Positions 60,458 through 64,000 of a DNA stretch of 64,000 nucleotides are shown in pieces. How positions within the stretch are numbered: the first letter of the stretch is position 1; each line of letters opens with the position of its first letter. Origin of the DNA: JALORV01 sp963791235 (GTDB lineage Bacteria; Pseudomonadota; Gammaproteobacteria; Burkholderiales; Burkholderiaceae_F); NCBI GenBank assembly GCA_963791235.1, contig CAWBRW010000009.1:1-64000 (forward strand). The letters run 5' to 3'. The notes beneath the pieces are model-generated. The model searched no databases and had not been told where the DNA came from. It was given only the letters and a program-made list of their open reading frames with translations. The position numbers and the translations under genes are program-made.

Positions 60458-61664
60458 GACTGCTGCCTCCCTCCGCCGGTGTGGCTTGTAGTTCTTTCTG
60501 TTGCCGCACCAACTTCAGCAGCGGCGCAACCTGCTCGAGAAGTCTCGGCAGATGCGCAACCACTTCGGCAGCCCGGCCGGCACGGATCAGTGCCAGCGCC
60601 AGGTTGATGTCCATCGACCCTTCTTCGGCCTTCTGCTCCATCGCGCCTGGCGCGACGCCTTCCGAAGTCCCGAGGATGATGCGGCGCGAGCGATTTTGCT
60701 GCGCCTGGGCCGCGCGCTTTTGAGCCAGCGCACGAAGTTCCTCCGCGCTGCGGCGCAATTCCTCGGAAAGGGTGGACAGCCCGATACAGGTCCAGACCTC
60801 GACGCCAGGCCCGGCCGCCTCGACGTTCTCGAGCACCTTACGCAGGCGCGCGGCGAAGCGCAGCACGCCGGACAGCCCAGACGACGGTGTTGCAACGCAG
60901 AACTCGAACTTGTCGGTGCGGGTGCCGAGGTCTTCCAGTCGGATCGACGCCGCCAGCGTCCGGCCGACCAGTTTGATGCGCTGGTCGACTTCGCCTTCCC
61001 AGGTTTCCTGCTGCGGCAACGACAGTTCGACTCGAACGCAAATCAGCGCCACATCGGACAGGTTGCGTCGCGCGAACGAAATCAGCTTTTCGACCTGCTT
61101 GTCGAAAAACGGCATGTTCAGCAGCTCGGTCTCGCCGTCGACTGTGCGCGACGATTCCAGCGAGGCCTGACTTTCCGCCAGTGCTTCGCGGGTCGCCGAA
61201 AGCCGCACCAGCACTTCCAGACGCGCGATAAGCTCGGCGGCAGCGACGCCCTTCTGGATGAAATCAGTCGCGCCGAGGGACGCTGCGCGGTCGCGCTCGG
61301 CACCCTCGTCCTCAGCGGAGATCACGACGATCGGCAGTTCCCGGATGCGCTGCACTTTCGAGCTGCGCACTCGGTTCAGCAGTTCGAATCCGTCGACCTT
61401 CGGCATCGTCAGATCGGTGATCACGACGCGAATCGACGAATCCAGCAGGATGGCCTGCCAGGCGGCTTCACCGTCGAGCACTTCGCGGATATCGAAGCGG
61501 TCGCGGATGTGCTGGACGATGGACGCCCGCACGATGCGGGAGTCGTCGGCAATGAGCACCCGCGGTTTGGGTGGCGCGGACGGCGCTGGACTCTTGGCGG
61601 TATCGGTGGGCAAGCCAACCTCGTGGCGGAACAGCGGACCAGCGCTCCGACGCCGGCGTTCCAT
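60429..61664 (-). CDS. Response regulator with receiver domain and degenerate GGDEF domain
   Basis: A 411-residue protein. A proline-rich N-terminal 30 residues precede a receiver domain (about 34-155): acidic pair in IADDSRIVRA, phospho-acceptor D84 in ITDLTMPKVDG, and the conserved Lys in FIQKG. A diguanylate-cyclase-like region (about 175-320) follows with RTDKFEF where GGDEF should be, so it should not make cyclic di-GMP. It may bind nucleotides or act in protein contacts. The C-terminal part has a coiled region rich in Ala, Gln and Arg. It overlaps prpE by 29 nt. No partner kinase is nearby. Confidence 0.85.
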   Translation of the reverse strand: MERRRRSAGPLFRHEVGLPTDTAKSPAPSAPPKPRVLIADDSRIVRASIVQHIRDRFDIREVLDGEAAWQAILLDSSIRVVITDLTMPKVDGFELLNRVRSSKVQRIRELPIVVISAEDEGAERDRAASLGATDFIQKGVAAAELIARLEVLVRLSATREALAESQASLESSRTVDGETELLNMPFFDKQVEKLISFARRNLSDVALICVRVELSLPQQETWEGEVDQRIKLVGRTLAASIRLEDLGTRTDKFEFCVATPSSGLSGVLRFAARLRKVLENVEAAGPGVEVWTCIGLSTLSEELRRSAEELRALAQKRAAQAQQNRSRRIILGTSEGVAPGAMEQKAEEGSMDINLALALIRAGRAAEVVAHLPRLLEQVAPLLKLVRQQKELQATPAEGGSSHGEVQGVPR

Positions 61665-61676
61665 GGGTTCCGTGGT

Positions 61677-61697
61677 CGGAATCTAGACGGAATCTAG
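61677..61697. repeat. Two 10-bp direct repeats upstream of the response regulator gene
   Basis: CGGAATCTAG occurs at 61677-61686 and again at 61688-61697, an 11-bp period that places both on one helix face. A 6-bp inverted repeat CCTAAA/TTTAGG lies at 61711-61733. Both are in the 126-bp divergent gap between the response regulator and the C40 peptidase genes. Confidence 0.5.
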
Positions 61698-61790
61698 CGT
61701 AACTGATCGGCCTAAACCTTGGTCTCCTTTAGGTTTTCTCGCTGGAATGCGCTATGTTTTCGCCACTTCAGGCAACGGTAGCTTCACACG

Positions 61791-62342
61791 ATGCAGAGTC
61801 GCGGAGGGTCAAAGGGGCATTGGCGGGCTTGCGTGGGGCTTGCCCTGCTGCTGGCCATTCCCGCCGCCCCAGCCCAGCCGACGACCGACTCGGGCGCGGA
61901 AGTCGTCGTACACGCGCTCGGACTGGTCGATGTGCCGTACCGGTACGGAGGCCGCACGCCGACCGGCTTTGATTGCAGCGGCTTCGTCGGGTTTGTCTTC
62001 AGTCAGTCCGCCGGGCTGGTACTGCCGCGTCGTGCGGACGAGATGGGCCGGATGGGTGAAACGCTGGCCAAGGCGGACCTCGCTCCCGGAGATCTCGTGT
62101 TCTTCAACACGCTCGGCCGCAGCTATTCCCATGTCGGCATCTACGTCGGGGAAGGTCAGTTTGTCCACGCCCCCGCGCGCCGTGGCCGGGTGCGGGTGGA
62201 CAGGCTGGGCGATCCGTACTGGACCGCCCGCTACAACGGGGCCCGACGCATTGGCGGCGTGGTTAGCCCGGAGGTCGCCGCCGCGGCCGCGGCCACCGGT
62301 GCCGCGGGCGAAGCCCTCTTTGACTCTCGCGTCACGCCCTAA
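61791..62342 (+). CDS. NlpC/P60 (C40) cell-wall peptidase
   Basis: A 183-residue secreted endopeptidase that cuts peptidoglycan stem peptides. A signal peptide (WRACVGLALLLAIPAAPAQP) leads to VPYRYGGRTPTGFDCSGFVGFVF with catalytic C62, then LAPGDLVFFNTLGRSYSHVGIYVGEGQFVHAPARRG with H114 and H126. There is no lipobox at the signal cleavage site, so it is probably a soluble periplasmic enzyme. The last 35 residues are alanine-rich. It is divergent from the response regulator. Confidence 0.92.
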   Translation: MQSRGGSKGHWRACVGLALLLAIPAAPAQPTTDSGAEVVVHALGLVDVPYRYGGRTPTGFDCSGFVGFVFSQSAGLVLPRRADEMGRMGETLAKADLAPGDLVFFNTLGRSYSHVGIYVGEGQFVHAPARRGRVRVDRLGDPYWTARYNGARRIGGVVSPEVAAAAAATGAAGEALFDSRVTP

Positions 62343-62398
62343 TTGAAACGGCCCTGCGTCAAGGGGGTTCGACCCTTCCTACGGCTGGGTCATACGAT

Positions 62399-62423
62399 GC
62401 GAATGAGAATCATTTGCATTTAG
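62399..62423 (+). promoter_or_regulatory. Fur box upstream of the iron-binding protein gene
   Basis: Positions 62399-62417 match the 19-bp Fur consensus at 14 positions by eye, around AATGAGAATCATT. The adjoining 62410-62423 are identical to 34112-34125 in the promoter of the fbpB/fbpC pair. The start codon is 64 bp downstream. Confidence 0.75.
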
Positions 62424-62486
62424 CTTGGATTCACACTATTGTTGGTTCCACACGCCGCCCCATGGCGTGGACATACGGACCCTGAC

Positions 62487-63560
62487 ATGAGAACGAGCCC
62501 AACCTTCTGGAACGCCGAGCGCTGGCTGCGCCGCGGCCTGCAACTCACTGTTATCGCTGGCATCGTGTTCGCCGTGCTGGCGCCGATCGACGGCCAGGCC
62601 CAGGAAAAAGTGCTCAACCTTTACTCGGCACGGCACTACCAGACCGACAACGCGCTCTATGACAACTTCACGAAGCAGACTGGCATCAAGCTGAACCGCA
62701 TCGAACTCGGCGACGAACAGCTGGTTCAGCGGTTGAAGTCAGAAGGCGCGAACAGCCCTGCGGATGTCGTCTTGCTGGTCGATGCGGCGCGGCTGTGGCG
62801 CGCCCAGATCGACGGACTGTTCCAGCCGATCCAGTCCAAAGCGCTCGACGAGCGCATTCCTGCAAACCTGCGCTCCAACGATGGGACCTGGTACGGCTTT
62901 TCGACCCGCGCAAGGGCCATCGTCTACGACAAGGCGCGGGTGAAGCCGACAGACGTCGATACCTACGAAAAGCTCGCAGACCCTAAGGTCAAGGGGCTCG
63001 TGTGCACGCGCTCGGGCTCGCACCCCTACATGCTGTCGCTGATCGGCGCGATGATCGAGCGCAACGGCGAGGCGAAGACGGAAGAGTGGGCGAAGGGCAT
63101 GGTCGCGAACATGGCGCGTCCGCCGCGCGGGGGCGACACCGACCAGATCAAGGGCGTGGCCTCCGGCGAGTGTGGCGTTGCGCTCACCAATACCTACTAC
63201 TGGCTGCGGTTGGTGCGATCAGACGATCCGAAGGATAAGGAGGTCGTCGCGAAGGTCGATTTCATGTGGCCGAATCAAGCGACCTCTGGAACGCACATCA
63301 ACATCTCGGGTGGTGGGGTGGCGAAGAACGCGCCCAACAAGGCTAACGCCGTGCTGTTCCTCGAATACCTGTCAAGCCCGCAGGCGCAAGCCTATTTCGC
63401 CAACGGCAATAACGAATGGCCGGTGGTCAAGGGCGCCAAGACCGATAACCCGGCGCTGGCGGCACTTGGTACGCCGAAGTTCGAAAATGTGCCGGTGTCG
63501 ACGATCGGCAAGAATCAGATCGCGGCGCAGCGCATCCTTGATCGGGTCGGCTACCGATAG
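62487..63560 (+). CDS. fbpA: Ferric iron ABC transporter substrate-binding protein (FbpA/FutA family)
   Basis: A 357-residue periplasmic iron(III)-binding protein. After a signal peptide (RGLQLTVIAGIVFAVLAPIDGQAQ) the mature part starts EKVLNLYSARHYQTD, the typical FutA/IdiA start. ADVVLLVDAARLWRAQIDGLFQPIQS, WYGFSTRARAIVYDK and NTYYWLRL with the adjacent iron-ligand tyrosines Y237 and Y238 follow. No permease or ATPase is adjacent; the fbpBC genes 28 kb away share its promoter motif. The ATG at 62487 is chosen because the signal peptide begins there; a TTG at 62439 would add 16 unlikely residues. Confidence 0.92.
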   Translation: MRTSPTFWNAERWLRRGLQLTVIAGIVFAVLAPIDGQAQEKVLNLYSARHYQTDNALYDNFTKQTGIKLNRIELGDEQLVQRLKSEGANSPADVVLLVDAARLWRAQIDGLFQPIQSKALDERIPANLRSNDGTWYGFSTRARAIVYDKARVKPTDVDTYEKLADPKVKGLVCTRSGSHPYMLSLIGAMIERNGEAKTEEWAKGMVANMARPPRGGDTDQIKGVASGECGVALTNTYYWLRLVRSDDPKDKEVVAKVDFMWPNQATSGTHINISGGGVAKNAPNKANAVLFLEYLSSPQAQAYFANGNNEWPVVKGAKTDNPALAALGTPKFENVPVSTIGKNQIAAQRILDRVGYR

Positions 63561-63586
63561 GGCACCGCCCCGTAAGATGCGTCGCC

Positions 63587-64000
63587 ATGCGCGACGCATC
63601 GCCTGACGTCATCATCATCGGCGCCGGCCACAATGGACTGACCTGCGCCTGCTACCTCGCAGCAGCCGGGCTAAAGGTGCACATCGTCGAGCGGCGCGGC
63701 GTCGTCGGCGGCGCCGCAGTGACCGAGGAGTTCCACCCCGGCTTCCGCAATTCGACCGCGAGCTACACGGTCAGCCTGCTGAACCCCAAGGTGATCCGCG
63801 ACCTGCGGCTTGTCGAGCACGGCCTGCGCGTTGTTGAACGACCGTTTTCGAACTTTGTTCCGACGGCCGATGGCCGATCGCTGCGCTTCGGCGGTGACCT
63901 GGCAACGACGCAGTCGTCGGTCGCCCAGTTCTCCGCCCGCGATGCCGAGCGCCTGCCGGCGTATTACGCGCGGCTCGATCGGCTGGCCGAGCAACTGAAG
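63587..64000 (+). CDS. Phytoene-desaturase-like FAD/NAD(P)-dependent oxidoreductase, cut by window end
   Basis: The first 138 codons of a gene that runs off the window without a stop. PDVIIIGAGHNGLTCACYLAAAGLKVHIVERRGVVGGAAVTEEF is a Rossmann FAD-binding N-terminus (GAGHNG at 12-17) of the kind found in carotenoid-desaturase-like and prenylcysteine-lyase-related oxidoreductases (often NAD(P)/FAD-dependent). NSTASYTVSLLNPKVIRDL and FVPTADGRSLRFGGDLATTQ continue the fold. Many such proteins are not carotenoid enzymes, so the substrate is open. It begins 26 bp after fbpA. Confidence 0.88.
   Translation, partial: MRDASPDVIIIGAGHNGLTCACYLAAAGLKVHIVERRGVVGGAAVTEEFHPGFRNSTASYTVSLLNPKVIRDLRLVEHGLRVVERPFSNFVPTADGRSLRFGGDLATTQSSVAQFSARDAERLPAYYARLDRLAEQLK

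Noticed and set aside
58709..60607. A 632-codon plus-strand open frame opposite prpE
   Set aside because: It is an antisense shadow; PrpE motifs are complete on the other strand.

Overview
The window is about 64 kb of GC-rich, densely packed bacterial chromosome. Gene content points to a betaproteobacterium near Burkholderiales, though the genus cannot be named from the sequence. The signs are an rpsU-yqeY-dnaG-rpoD cluster, a long lysine- and alanine-rich RpoD N-terminus, an orphan Bug-type solute receptor, TRAP transport, PrpE, and the purN-rsmB and fkpB-ispH pairs. A sulfide dehydrogenase pair (fccA-fccB) suggests that reduced sulfur can be oxidised.

Layout. 1-1116: a decayed IS481-type transposase with three frameshifts, its right end, and a cluster of hairpins. 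1117-6276: a cold-shock protein, clpS-clpA, and fccAB. 6278-13339, minus strand: three runs, namely a small membrane protein, dut, an acyltransferase and coaBC; ileS-lspA; and ribF. 13456-18182, plus strand: purN, rsmB, an MscS-type channel and a fatty acid desaturase. 18264-19585, minus strand: rpmG, rpmB, radC. 19615-24771, plus strand: fkpB, ispH, two tandem chalcone-isomerase-like secreted proteins, ogt, xerD, ybaK, plsY. Then tsaD (minus) lies divergent from rpsU-yqeY-dnaG-rpoD, followed by a CAU-anticodon tRNA and a DEAD-box helicase.

32942-35878 holds divergent genes for the ATPase and permease of a ferric-iron ABC importer. Its probable binding protein is 28 kb away at 62487, and the two promoter regions share an identical 14-bp segment overlapping Fur-box-like sequence. 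35915-40135 is a catabolic cluster: an FAH-family hydrolase, a complete TRAP transporter and a maleylacetoacetate/maleylpyruvate isomerase. 40136-43394 is a loosely packed accessory stretch with a methyltransferase, a Bug receptor and a thioesterase. 43395-48466, minus strand, is the MoxR / DUF58 / TgpA-transglutaminase set followed by mltB.

48523-64000 is mostly acyl-CoA and amino-acid metabolism: an HDAC-like amidohydrolase, an acyl-CoA synthetase, a crotonase, ornithine aminotransferase with its Lrp-type regulator, two transporters or membrane proteins, a GlcG/HbpS protein, a YdcF-like protein, prpE overlapping an unusual response regulator, a C40 peptidase, the iron-binding protein, and the start of a phytoene-desaturase-like oxidoreductase cut by the window end.

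The most novel signal is a composite intergenic repeat of about 120 bp built of three hairpins. Two full copies follow fccB (6150-6276) and the HDAC-like gene (49452-49569). A third, inverted and partial, copy lies downstream of the cold-shock gene (992-1062). The first-hairpin core of the third copy matches the second at 31 of 33 positions. No CRISPR array, prophage or defence island was seen.
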